Shown here: piece by piece, positions 42,811 through 52,895 of the stretch
Layout of the letters: each line of letters starts with the position of its first letter
Position numbering within the stretch: position 1 is the stretch's first letter
DNA from: Haloarcula sebkhae
GTDB lineage: Archaea; Halobacteriota; Halobacteria; Halobacteriales; Haloarculaceae
Reading direction: 5' to 3'
NCBI RefSeq assembly: GCF_014647415.1
Contig: NZ_BMPD01000005.1
Coordinates: 124,001-188,000 of the forward strand
DNA length: 64,000 bases
Made by a program: the position numbers and the translations under genes
The notes under the pieces: generated by a model
Database searches by the model: none
What the model was told of the DNA's origin: nothing
The model's input: the letters and a program-made list of their open reading frames with translations, nothing else

Positions 42811-43956
42811 ATGCGCGTCGCCGTTCTCGGAGCCGGATATGCCGGACTCACGCTCGCCAGAAAGCTCGAACAGACTCTCCCCAACAGCGTCTCGCTGGTC
42901 GTCGTCGACGAACAGACAGAGCACCTCGTCCAACACGAACTCCACCGGGTCGTCCGGCGGCCGTCACTGGCCAACGAGATCACTGTCGACCTCCATGAGG
43001 TACTCGACTGTGAGATTCGACAGGCGAGGGTCACGGATGTCGACCCGGATGCCGGCGTGGCGACGCTGGACGGAGCGGAGACGCTGTCCTACGACGTGGG
43101 CGCGGTGTGTCTTGGTGCGCAGACGGCGTTCTACGACCTCCCGGGCGTGCGCGATCACGCGACGCCGCTGAAGCGCCTCGACGACGCCCGCGAGATCCGC
43201 GAGCGCTTTCTCGAACTCGGCGATGGCGACCGTGTGATCGTTGGCGGCGCTGGCCTGTCAGGTGTGCAGGTGGCCGGCGAACTGGCCGAGATGCGCGAGG
43301 ACAGCGATATCGAGGTCCTCCTGCTCGAACAGGAAGACGCCGTCGCGCCGGCGTTTCCGGCGTCGTTCCAGTCGGCCGTCCACGACGCGCTGGTCGACGC
43401 CGGCGTGACCGTCAGGACCGGAACCGGCGTGGCTGAGGCCAATGCCGACGCGGTTACGCTCGGAGACGGCACGGACCTGTCGATGGACCAGTTCGTCTGG
43501 ACCGGCGGTATCGAGGGGTCGCCGGCGCTCGACGCCGACCGGCCGGTCGTCCGGGCAGACCTCCGACTCGGCGAGTCGACGTTCGCCGTCGGCGACGCCG
43601 CTCGGGTCGTCGACAGCGACGGCGAGGCCGTGCCATCGAGCGCAGCGGCGGCCATCCGCGAGGCCCGTGTCGCCGCGGACAACATCGGGACACTCGTTGA
43701 GCAGTCACAGGGTAGCCACGGCGAGTTCCAGCCCCGACTGACCCAGTATCAGTTCAACGTGCCAGGCTGGCTCGTCTCGGTCGGCGACGACGCCGTGGCG
43801 AAGGTCGGCCCCTCTGTCCTCACCGGGCGCGCCGCGCTGGCGCTCAAGACGACTGTCGGTGCGGGCTATCTGGGAACGGTGGGAGCCGTCCAGAACGCGG
43901 TCGATCTCGTCAGTGAGGAGCTGGACCTCAACGATGTTGAAGCTGAACACGAGTGA
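42811..43956 (+). CDS. FAD-dependent NAD(P)H oxidoreductase (type II NADH dehydrogenase-like)
   Basis: 381 residues. VAVLGAGYAGLTLARKLEQ is the N-terminal FAD-binding Rossmann motif; DRVIVGGAGLSGVQVAGELAEM is the NAD(P)H-binding one. The closing FAVGDAARVVD binds FAD. The arrangement matches NDH-2/sulfide quinone reductase-like proteins. The C-terminal QYQFNVPGWLVSVGDDAVAKVGPSVLTGRAALALKTTVGAGYL contains a hydrophobic amphipathic tail that would attach to the membrane, as expected of NDH-2. It oxidises NADH and passes electrons to menaquinone (inferred). It is monocistronic. Confidence 0.88.
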   Translation: MRVAVLGAGYAGLTLARKLEQTLPNSVSLVVVDEQTEHLVQHELHRVVRRPSLANEITVDLHEVLDCEIRQARVTDVDPDAGVATLDGAETLSYDVGAVCLGAQTAFYDLPGVRDHATPLKRLDDAREIRERFLELGDGDRVIVGGAGLSGVQVAGELAEMREDSDIEVLLLEQEDAVAPAFPASFQSAVHDALVDAGVTVRTGTGVAEANADAVTLGDGTDLSMDQFVWTGGIEGSPALDADRPVVRADLRLGESTFAVGDAARVVDSDGEAVPSSAAAAIREARVAADNIGTLVEQSQGSHGEFQPRLTQYQFNVPGWLVSVGDDAVAKVGPSVLTGRAALALKTTVGAGYLGTVGAVQNAVDLVSEELDLNDVEAEHE

Positions 43957-44097
43957 ACACTCAGTAGACAACCCGTTGACCCCTCCAGCGGTGTCTGGTT
44001 CCCGTGACTCTGCTGAATCCAGTGCGCGTATCGACCGCTGGTCTGTCGCCGAAAGATATGGAGTGTAAATCCATCGGGATACAGGTAGCAATTCGTG

Positions 44098-44310
44098 TCA
44101 GCTCTTGTTGTTCGGGTCGAAGGCATAATAGACGACAGCCATCGCGACTCCCATCGCGACGGGTCCGAAGCTCCCGCTACCGGGCAACAGAAGCCGAACG
44201 GCAAACACGCCAACAGCGGAGACGAAACCGATAAGAAGAGCGTACGGGAGGCGGGACAGCCCACGGACTCGGTCATCTGCCCGTCGGTACAGACTTCGTA
44301 GGGCATCCAT
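44098..44310 (-). CDS. Small membrane protein with two helices
   Basis: 70 residues. A basic N-terminal part (MDALRSLYRRADDRVRGLSR) is followed by two membrane segments (LPYALLIGFVSAVGVFAV and PVAMGVAMAVVYYAF) ending DPNNKS. The ATG at 44310 is followed by haloarchaeal-type coding composition, and a TATA-like ATATATG precedes it. The family is not recognised with certainty. It sits alone between the NDH-2-like and cheW genes. Confidence 0.65.
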   Translation of the reverse strand: MDALRSLYRRADDRVRGLSRLPYALLIGFVSAVGVFAVRLLLPGSGSFGPVAMGVAMAVVYYAFDPNNKS

Positions 44311-44479
44311 ATATGTGCGTATCGCAGGTGGGGATATGTCTCTTGTCCTCGGGCGTCCCAACGGCCCCGTCATACCGCTGCGAGTGCGACCGGAACGGTA
44401 GCGCCCAGCGGCTACAGCTACAGATGGAACTGAGGGTGGTTCTGAATGGGTGCAACAGAGCGGCAAAACAGTAGGCGCG

Positions 44480-45466
44480 TCAGTCTTCGCCGTCCGCAGT
44501 CGCGTTCCCGAGCACGTCGTCGGGTTCGATCCAGATGACGAACTCGTCTTCGCCGTCGCGGTCGACAACACCGTTGATGTAATCGCCGTCGACGGGGGCG
44601 GTGTTCACTTCGGATTCGGCGACAGGCACGACCTGACGGACCTCATCGACGATCCATCCCATCGCGCCCTGTTCTTCGAACACACCTGCGTCGAAGACGA
44701 CGATGAGGTTCTCTGACCCGTCGCTGTCGATGTCCATCATCTCCTTGGGGTTGAGGATCGTCGTAATCTGCCCCCGGAGGTCGACGACGCCCTCGACGTA
44801 GTCATCGGTGTTGGGGACGCGAGTGACCGTTTCGCGTTTGACGATCTCTTCGACGTAGTCGATGTCGAGACAGTAGTACTCGTCGCCGAGCGCGAATTCG
44901 AGGACCCGGACCAGTTCCTCTGTCTGGGTCGCCTCGTCGTCGATAGCCGCAGCGCGAGCGCCACCCTCGGTCGTGGCGGTGTTGTCCGACGCCATCGCCT
45001 CTTCGATGAGTTCCTGGTCCGGCAATTCGACGCCGGTCGGGCCCTGCATCGGGTTGGCCGACGCCGAAAGGTCGTCCGTCGGCTGGTCGACGGCACCAGT
45101 GTTGGTGTCGTCGGCCGTTACCTGTGCGGAGGCCTCGGCCGCTCGCTGTGCGGCGGCCATCGCATCAGTATCGCTCTGGCCAGTGGCTGTGCCGCTGGAG
45201 TCGGTGGCGCTGCCGGTGTCATTGTCGGCCTGTCCATCGGCTGCAGACGCTTCGTCAGTCGTGTCGTCGCTGGCCGCGATCGCCGATTCCGCGTCGGCGG
45301 TCTCGCCTGCCGTCTCCTCGGTTTCGCCCTCGTCGTCGGGCCGCTCACCGGACCCATCCGCGGAGGCGTTGTCTGTCTCCTCGGTGTCGTCGGTAGTTTC
45401 TGCTTTGTTCCCCTCGCGCATCTGCCGGATGCGCTCCGCCCTGTCCATACGTTCGTCGTCACTCAT
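44480..45466 (-). CDS. cheW: CheW-domain chemotaxis adaptor with long acidic N-terminal region
   Basis: 328 residues, about twice a normal CheW. The CheW fold occupies residues 184-325 (LVRVLEFALGDEYYCLDIDYVEEIVKRE, VEGVVDLRGQITTILNPKEMM, GWIVDEVRQVVPV and YINGVVDRDGEDEFVIWI). It links chemoreceptors to CheA. The first 20 residues form a charged helix (DRAERIRQMREGNK) and residues 21-180 are disordered, Asp/Glu/Thr/Ala-rich. The ATG overlaps the parA stop by four bases (ATGA), so they are co-translated. This coupling suggests that CheW is the cargo or partner of the ParA ATPase; the basic N-terminal helix is a candidate ParA-stimulating peptide (inference). Confidence 0.88.
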   Translation of the reverse strand: MSDDERMDRAERIRQMREGNKAETTDDTEETDNASADGSGERPDDEGETEETAGETADAESAIAASDDTTDEASAADGQADNDTGSATDSSGTATGQSDTDAMAAAQRAAEASAQVTADDTNTGAVDQPTDDLSASANPMQGPTGVELPDQELIEEAMASDNTATTEGGARAAAIDDEATQTEELVRVLEFALGDEYYCLDIDYVEEIVKRETVTRVPNTDDYVEGVVDLRGQITTILNPKEMMDIDSDGSENLIVVFDAGVFEEQGAMGWIVDEVRQVVPVAESEVNTAPVDGDYINGVVDRDGEDEFVIWIEPDDVLGNATADGED

Positions 45467-46365
45467 GCTGGTACCTCTGTGTCGGTAAAGCCGAACTGCT
45501 CGTCGAGTTCAGCGGCGATGTCTTCGAAGACAGCCGCCATGTCACACGATTCCTCGGTCGCGAAGATAGACTGGCCGGCGCTGAACGCGCGCTGCAGCGC
45601 CACCCGTTTACGGACCTCCCAGACGGGACTGTCCGGGAACGCCATGTTGAACCATTCGAGCATCGTCTCGTCCTCGGACGTCGTTTCGACCCGATTGGCG
45701 ACGACGCCGAGCGTGTTGATCGACGCGTCGGTCTGGCGCTCCATCGCGGCCATCTGGTCCATCAACAGCTCGATGGCCCGTTCGGAGGTGGCCTCAGTCA
45801 GTGCGGGAATGAGGACGTTCTGTGCGGCGTACATGCCGGTGTCGGTCAGCTTCCCGTAGAACGGCGGGCAGTCGATGATAACGTAGTCGTAGTCGGCGTC
45901 GAGCGTCGACAGTGCCCGGTCGAGCGTGTCGAGCGCGTGTGACCCCGTAACCATCTCCGGCGTGATGTTGATAGCGAACGAGGCTAGCGCGGCCTGGTCG
46001 ATATCCCCACCCTGTGTGTTGACCCGGGCGATGAGGTCGGCGATGGTCAGTTCGTGCTCGGCCTGAAGCATGTCGATGCTGGAGGGGATCACGTCCATCT
46101 CCTCGCCCTCGCAGATAAGCTCACCCAGCGCCGATGGATCGCCGGTCAGTGCGTCGAATAGCGTCGGCGGGTCGGCGTCGTACGCCTCGACGAGGCCGAC
46201 GCCTTCCGTGGCGTTGCCCTGCGGGTCGAGGTCGATAAAGAGGACGTCCCGGCCGCGGTCGTTCAGTGCACCGGCTACGTTGATAGCAACTGTCGTCTTT
46301 CCGGTCCCGCCTTTTGCGTTGGTCACACAGAAGCGGGCTGGACCGGTTTTTGATTGCCGGTTCAT
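45463..46365 (-). CDS. parA: ParA/Soj-family ATPase
   Basis: 300 residues from ATG 46365 (46368 is also ATG). The deviant Walker A is CVTNAKGGTGKTTVAINVA (residues 13-31, with signature lysine), Walker A' is VLFIDLDPQGNATEGVG and Walker B is YVIIDCPPFYGKLTD. It lacks an N-terminal HTH, so it is a small ParA. ParA ATPases position plasmids, chromosomes or large protein clusters by binding DNA as ATP dimers. No parB lies beside it; instead cheW follows with an ATGA overlap, which suggests that it positions chemoreceptor arrays rather than DNA. A TATA-like CATTTTTATAG lies about 30 bases upstream. Confidence 0.92.
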   Translation of the reverse strand: MNRQSKTGPARFCVTNAKGGTGKTTVAINVAGALNDRGRDVLFIDLDPQGNATEGVGLVEAYDADPPTLFDALTGDPSALGELICEGEEMDVIPSSIDMLQAEHELTIADLIARVNTQGGDIDQAALASFAINITPEMVTGSHALDTLDRALSTLDADYDYVIIDCPPFYGKLTDTGMYAAQNVLIPALTEATSERAIELLMDQMAAMERQTDASINTLGVVANRVETTSEDETMLEWFNMAFPDSPVWEVRKRVALQRAFSAGQSIFATEESCDMAAVFEDIAAELDEQFGFTDTEVPA

Positions 46366-46538
46366 CATCTAAGTATCCACAGGTCGACTCCGAGTCACTA
46401 TAAAAATGTGGTCCCGATTATCAACGTCGCAACTGGGGGACGGAGCACGGACGAGACTGAAACACCCGCGAGCGTATGCATGACGGCCGTCTGACGGTGT
46501 GCAAGATTTATGATTGTGTAGATTGAAGGGTCAATATC

Positions 46539-47024
46539 ATGACCATCAACCCGCGCGATTACGACCTCGACGAGTTACGGAAGATGGCTCGTCAGCGGGG
46601 CAACGGGATGAGCGACGAGGACGTCCCGGACCCGACGGACCTGGACATGGGGCTTGACGACGCCGATGAAGAGGTGCTTGCGGGGAGTTCGTTCCGCTCC
46701 GGGCTGTACCGTGAACTGCTGCCGTTCCTCGGTGGTGACGCCCACGAGAAGCCCTATCTCGAAGCACTGCCCGAGACCTACGCCGCGGAGTTCGTGGTCT
46801 TCGAATGGCTCGAGTTCCTCCTGATGCACTCCGGGTATAAAGGGGCCGACGAAGCGCTCGATTACTATCGCTCGATCGACTGGCTAACAGAGGACGTACA
46901 GGACGACCTCTCGGATTACCTGCTTGGCATCGACGAGTCGGCGACCAACGACGACAACGAACTGAGCGTCGACGACCACATGCTGAGCCTCGTCTACATC
47001 GCGAAGCTCACTGCGATGACGTAA
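46539..47024 (+). CDS. ArlD/E (FlaD/E) archaellum protein
   Basis: 161 residues. The C-terminal part EKPYLEALPETYAAEFVVFEWLEFLLMHSGYKGADEALDYYRSIDWL is the FlaD/E signature, a small domain of archaellum accessory proteins that join the motor to the chemotaxis system. The N-terminus (DLDELRKMARQRGNGM) is a charged helix resembling the one that starts the CheW protein, followed by an acidic linker. The gene is divergent from parA-cheW over 170 bases and 140 bases upstream of the actin-like gene. Whether it is the only ArlD/E protein in this genome cannot be known here; a main archaellum operon is not in the window. Confidence 0.86.
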   Translation: MTINPRDYDLDELRKMARQRGNGMSDEDVPDPTDLDMGLDDADEEVLAGSSFRSGLYRELLPFLGGDAHEKPYLEALPETYAAEFVVFEWLEFLLMHSGYKGADEALDYYRSIDWLTEDVQDDLSDYLLGIDESATNDDNELSVDDHMLSLVYIAKLTAMT

Positions 47025-47164
47025 CCTTCGTTTTCAGCACCAATTCTGTCCGTCGAATCCCCGATACTGAGGGGGACGCAGTATCAGTCACCTGAGGGGA
47101 CAGCTATCAGTCCTGAATACTAGGGAGAGGATATATATCGGGCGGTCGACAAGGACGACCGTAT

Positions 47165-48259
47165 ATGAGTGACGAGGATGCGGACGACGACACCGGGTCC
47201 GAATCGGACGCCGGTGTGTCGTCGGACGGCGCTGCCGCTGTTCCGGTCGGGGTCAAGCTCGGGAGCACCCGGACCGTCATTGCCCTGCCGGGCGAACACG
47301 GCACGGAGAACCGTATTATCAAGACACTAACGTGCATGGCGACGTACGAGGACGCCCTGACCGGCGAGGAAAAGGTCCTCTACGGCGAGGAAGCGGCCCG
47401 TGAGTATCCAGACCGCGTCGAGTACATGCTTCGGTCGGGGCTTCCCGAGGACGCCGACCGGGCCGAGATGACCAAGACGTTCTTCGAGGCCATCATCGAG
47501 GAGCACGACATCCCGGCAAACAGCGGCGTCGTGTACGCCATCCCGACCATCGACAATCCGACCGGGCTGGAGAACCTCCAGAACGTCATCGAGAACTCCT
47601 CTATCGGGCTGGACCTCGTCGAGAGCTACCCGGAGTCGCTGTGTGGCTCTATTCCGGCCTTCGGCGACGACCTCGAAGCCATCGACGAGATATTCGTCTC
47701 CGTCAACATGGGGTCGACGAACCTCGAAGCCTCCGCGTACCGACGGGGCGAGCAACTCTCTCCGTTCACGACGGGCGCGGTGACCGGAAACGAAGTCGAC
47801 CGGATGATCGCCAACTACGTTGAGGAAGAAACGCAGGGCCGTGTCAACATCGACAACCAGACCGCCCGCGAATACAAGGAAGAACACGCCGACTTCGTCG
47901 ACTTCGAGCCGTTCACGGACATCATCCAGCAGCCCGGCGGCGGCTCACACGAGTTCACCATCGAGCGCTCAGTGATGGACGCGGTCAACGAGTACCTCGA
48001 CGACGCCGTCGACGAACTGGCCAACACGTTCCTGCCGGAACTGGCGAACGATTACATGAAAGTGTACCAGCTCGCGCTGGACCGGCCGATCGCCATCACC
48101 GGTGGCATGGCCTGCATCCCCGGTATCGTCGACGAGTTCGAAGAACGCCTCAGCGCGGAGCTGAACCGCGACATCGATGTCATCGCTGCTGAGGAACCGG
48201 ACATCGCACCGACCATCGGCGCACAGCGGATCGCAGCGCGCCTCGTCGAGACCAGCTAG
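47165..48259 (+). CDS. Actin-like (MreB/ParM-superfamily) protein, salactin/volactin-type
   Basis: 364 residues. After a 25-residue acidic tail, VGVKLGSTRTVIALP is the actin phosphate-1 strand. YGEEAAREYPDRVEYMLRSGLP and EHDIPANSGVVYAIPTIDN follow, then ESLCGSIPAF, FVSVNMGSTNLEASAYRRGE (phosphate 2) and LDRPIAITGGMACIPGIVDEFEERL (adenosine-site glycine loop). These show a full actin/Hsp70-type ATPase without the Hsp70 substrate domain. Style and length match the haloarchaeal filament proteins salactin and volactin (recalled, not searched). TATA-like GATATATATC 28 bases before the ATG supports the start. Its neighbours (ArlD/E, ParA, CheW) suggest a role in cell shape, polarity or motility. 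Confidence 0.85.
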   Translation: MSDEDADDDTGSESDAGVSSDGAAAVPVGVKLGSTRTVIALPGEHGTENRIIKTLTCMATYEDALTGEEKVLYGEEAAREYPDRVEYMLRSGLPEDADRAEMTKTFFEAIIEEHDIPANSGVVYAIPTIDNPTGLENLQNVIENSSIGLDLVESYPESLCGSIPAFGDDLEAIDEIFVSVNMGSTNLEASAYRRGEQLSPFTTGAVTGNEVDRMIANYVEEETQGRVNIDNQTAREYKEEHADFVDFEPFTDIIQQPGGGSHEFTIERSVMDAVNEYLDDAVDELANTFLPELANDYMKVYQLALDRPIAITGGMACIPGIVDEFEERLSAELNRDIDVIAAEEPDIAPTIGAQRIAARLVETS

Positions 48260-48441
48260 GGATTCCGCCAGCAGTCCAGCCACCGCTCGATTCTGGGCTC
48301 GGACTGTGCCATTTTATGACCGCGATCGGTCGAGAGCAGTTCGAATACGTCGGTGTCGATTCCGAGGCTGGTCGCGTCCGTTGCGAGGTCACCACCCTGT
48401 CGCTTCTGAGATGAACCCCCGCCGAGACTGGTACGTGGCAT
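48256..48441 (-). CDS. Possible small protein convergent with the actin-like gene
   Basis: 61 codons (PRTSLGGGSSQKRQGGDLAT at the start, RIERWLDCWRNP at the end). A T-rich TATA-like word (TTTAGGTATC on the minus strand) is about 27 bases before the ATG, the spacing of leaderless haloarchaeal transcripts. Charge balance and codon use are plausible. The last bases overlap the stop of the actin-like gene. No family is recognised. Otherwise the gap 48260-48652 holds only A/T-rich promoter-like DNA near 48570-48630. Confidence 0.5.
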   Translation of the reverse strand: MPRTSLGGGSSQKRQGGDLATDATSLGIDTDVFELLSTDRGHKMAQSEPRIERWLDCWRNP

Positions 48442-48652
48442 ATGCTCGGCTACGGCAGCCTGATACCTAAAGCCAAGTCAGACACCCGTCTGCCGGCTGA
48501 CGGACGGCGTGACGAGACGCGTGGAGTATCGACGGCCACGGCCCTGACGGCGACGCGACAATGCAATTCACGTTGGGTTTATATTAATTTACTACGCCAG
48601 TATCAGAATACATAAGTCAAACTCAAACCTTCAGACGCATTCTGGCCCGATA

Positions 48653-50143
48653 ATGGGGAAAATTATCAGGTTAGATAATCTGAAGACAGAACCACCCGAT
48701 GTTCTCACTAGTACCGGTTCGGGCGGGCTCTTCTCGACCGGATATCTCCACGACGAGCCGGCACTGGCAGCCGTCGACGACGACGAAACCCCACGGTTTG
48801 CTCTCACCAGCCGCAAGCACGGCGTCGAAATCGGCACCTCAGAGTCAAGTGAGACTGTGCGGCCGGGCAGCAACTACCGAATGGTCGGCGTCGTGACTGA
48901 CAAGCGGGTCCTGTTGCTGGTGGGCGACGACGACGGCGACAGGCGGTTCGCCATCCCGCACGTCGATATCGACCAGGTCGCGGGCGACCACTCCCTGGGC
49001 CATGGCCAGATCACGTTCCGGCGGTGCGGTGAGACGGAGTGGCGGATTCACTGCGGCAAGCAGGGAATCGTCGACCTGACCGCGTATCTCTCACACGCGT
49101 CACAGGCGTGGGTCCGCGTCGAGAACATCTTAGACGAGGTCAAGCGGATGCTGGTGACGGCGACAGAGCAGCGCGATCAGGGAGACTACGAGCAAGCACT
49201 GGCGACGGTGCTGGAAGCCGGGGACCGTCTCGACGTGGCCGGGGAGACGGCTACCGAGTTCGGGCCGCCTGGCGATACAAACGCGCTCGAAGACCGGGTT
49301 ACGACGGTACAGGAGCGGCATATTGCGACGCTTACGGAAGTCCGTCGCAGCCGCGCCCGCAGAGCAGTCGACACCGGTGAGCAACACTGGCGGGAGAACG
49401 ATTTCGAGGCGGCGTACGACGCCTACGAGGCCGCAAGAGCGGAGTACAACGAGATCTTTTCGCTCCCCACAGAGGACATCCCCGAACTCACCGACATCCG
49501 TGCCGAGCAGGACCGACTCGACACTGTTATTGAGGACCTCAAGCAGTCACCGCTGCACACTGCGGCTGCAGCCGACAACGAGGCTGTCGCGGCGGAAGAC
49601 TCCGCTGTCGCCGCCGACCACTGGGCCGAGGCGCTCGAAGCCTACCGAGACGTTCTCGAACTCGACTGGGGGGCGGACGAACGGCGGTTCGCTGGCGACC
49701 CCAAGCGGGTCCGGGACCGATTGGGGACCGTCGCAGAGAACCTCGTCACCGCGCGGCGGACAGTCGCGACGGACGCGATGGAGGCAGGGGACTGGTACGC
49801 CGACGCCAGCCAGCCCGACGCCGCGTTAGCGGAGTACAAGACGGCAAAGGCAGCGTTCGAAACTGCCCTGGTAGACGCCAGAGACTGTTATCCGGACGCC
49901 ACCGACCACCTCGAAGCGGAACTCGATGCCGTGGAACAGCGGCTCTCACGGGCGAAAGCCAGACTCGATGAGGGACCCGTCGACGTGGACGACCGCTTCG
50001 ACGGGACCGAGACAGCGCCGGACGTGGACATCACGACCGCCGACGAACGCTCGCCGTCTGCGACTGACACGACCGACCGCTCGGATACCGAGACCGGTAG
50101 CACTGACCCGAAAATCGACCCGACTGGACACGGCGGGTCGTAG
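48653..50143 (+). CDS. PH-like domain plus helical (TPR-like) repeat protein
   Basis: 496 residues. Residues 1-170 are beta-rich and resemble a bacterial-type PH/GRAM module (YRMVGVVTDKRVLLLVGDDDGDRRFAIPHVDIDQVAGDHSLGHGQITFRR). Residues 175-430 are helical, with repeated segments such as DQGDYEQALATVLEAGDRL, HWRENDFEAAYDAYEAARAEY, HWAEALEAYRDVLEL and QPDAALAEYKTAKAAFETAL, spaced like degenerate TPR units. The last 70 residues are disordered and acidic. It is co-directional with the actin-like gene, 394 bases away. It may be a scaffold protein; there is no catalytic motif. Confidence 0.72.
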   Translation: MGKIIRLDNLKTEPPDVLTSTGSGGLFSTGYLHDEPALAAVDDDETPRFALTSRKHGVEIGTSESSETVRPGSNYRMVGVVTDKRVLLLVGDDDGDRRFAIPHVDIDQVAGDHSLGHGQITFRRCGETEWRIHCGKQGIVDLTAYLSHASQAWVRVENILDEVKRMLVTATEQRDQGDYEQALATVLEAGDRLDVAGETATEFGPPGDTNALEDRVTTVQERHIATLTEVRRSRARRAVDTGEQHWRENDFEAAYDAYEAARAEYNEIFSLPTEDIPELTDIRAEQDRLDTVIEDLKQSPLHTAAAADNEAVAAEDSAVAADHWAEALEAYRDVLELDWGADERRFAGDPKRVRDRLGTVAENLVTARRTVATDAMEAGDWYADASQPDAALAEYKTAKAAFETALVDARDCYPDATDHLEAELDAVEQRLSRAKARLDEGPVDVDDRFDGTETAPDVDITTADERSPSATDTTDRSDTETGSTDPKIDPTGHGGS

Positions 50144-50354
50144 TCCCCGCAAGCCACGCATTCTCGGCTCACTGTCTGTGCTCGTCCACGCTCTGGAGAC
50201 CTGTGTAGTGATGTGCTATCGCCACAGAACGAAGGCTTCTGCGGGGCCCCATGCGACGAGATAGCATAATTCAGGCGTGTTAGACCTTCTCCCGGCCGAG
50301 CCGACTATGGTCAGGAGAAAATTTATATCCTTCAATAGAATATATACAATTATA

Positions 50355-50489
50355 ATGGATTGCACCAACTGTGGCACACGGATGTCATACAACGACCAGA
50401 CGACAAAGCTCACCGAGTTCGTCTGTCCCAGCTGTCACGAAACCGTCATCGACTGGAAGGCCGAGGCCCGCAACGCTCGCGTCCACTGA
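50355..50489 (+). CDS. Tiny zinc-ribbon protein
   Basis: 44 residues with CTNCGTRMSY and CPSCHETVID, two CxxC knuckles 20 residues apart, giving a minimal zinc ribbon. A/T-rich DNA including AATTTATATCC and AATATATACAATTATA precedes the ATG, typical of a leaderless haloarchaeal promoter. Basic C-terminal helix WKAEARNARVH. Function unknown. The 230-base gap to the GH32 gene holds only a promoter and an inverted repeat. Confidence 0.75.
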   Translation: MDCTNCGTRMSYNDQTTKLTEFVCPSCHETVIDWKAEARNARVH

Positions 50490-50661
50490 CCGGTCCCGCT
50501 CGCTTTTTCATCGATAGTCCGCTGTCAGCCACCGCTACGGCTATTGATTTTGTCCTCGTTGTCTCTCCATCGTCGTAACAGGGTGGGGCTACACTGTAGG
50601 CAGCCACTGATTGCCGGACGGTCTGCTGGCTACAGCCACGACGATAACCACAAGAGCGTGC

Positions 50662-50690
50662 ATATTCGTTCAGAAACGATTGCCGAATAT
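50662..50690. promoter_or_regulatory. Inverted repeat in the GH32 promoter
   Basis: ATATTCG (50662-50668) and CGAATAT (50684-50690) are perfect inverted arms, with an inner CGTT/AACG pair. The second arm abuts the TATA-like ATTTTTATAT. This is a good position for a repressor or activator of the fructosidase gene. A ribosome-binding GGAGGGG lies between the TATA and the ATG. Confidence 0.4.
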
Positions 50691-50713
50691 TTTTATATTT
50701 CAGGAGGGGATAA

Positions 50714-52831
<2,118 letters not shown>

Positions 52832-52895
52832 ACGGTCCGGCCGGATACGTGGAAAAAGGCCGCTTTGAAGTCACTACTCCCCACTCAGTCTCGGC

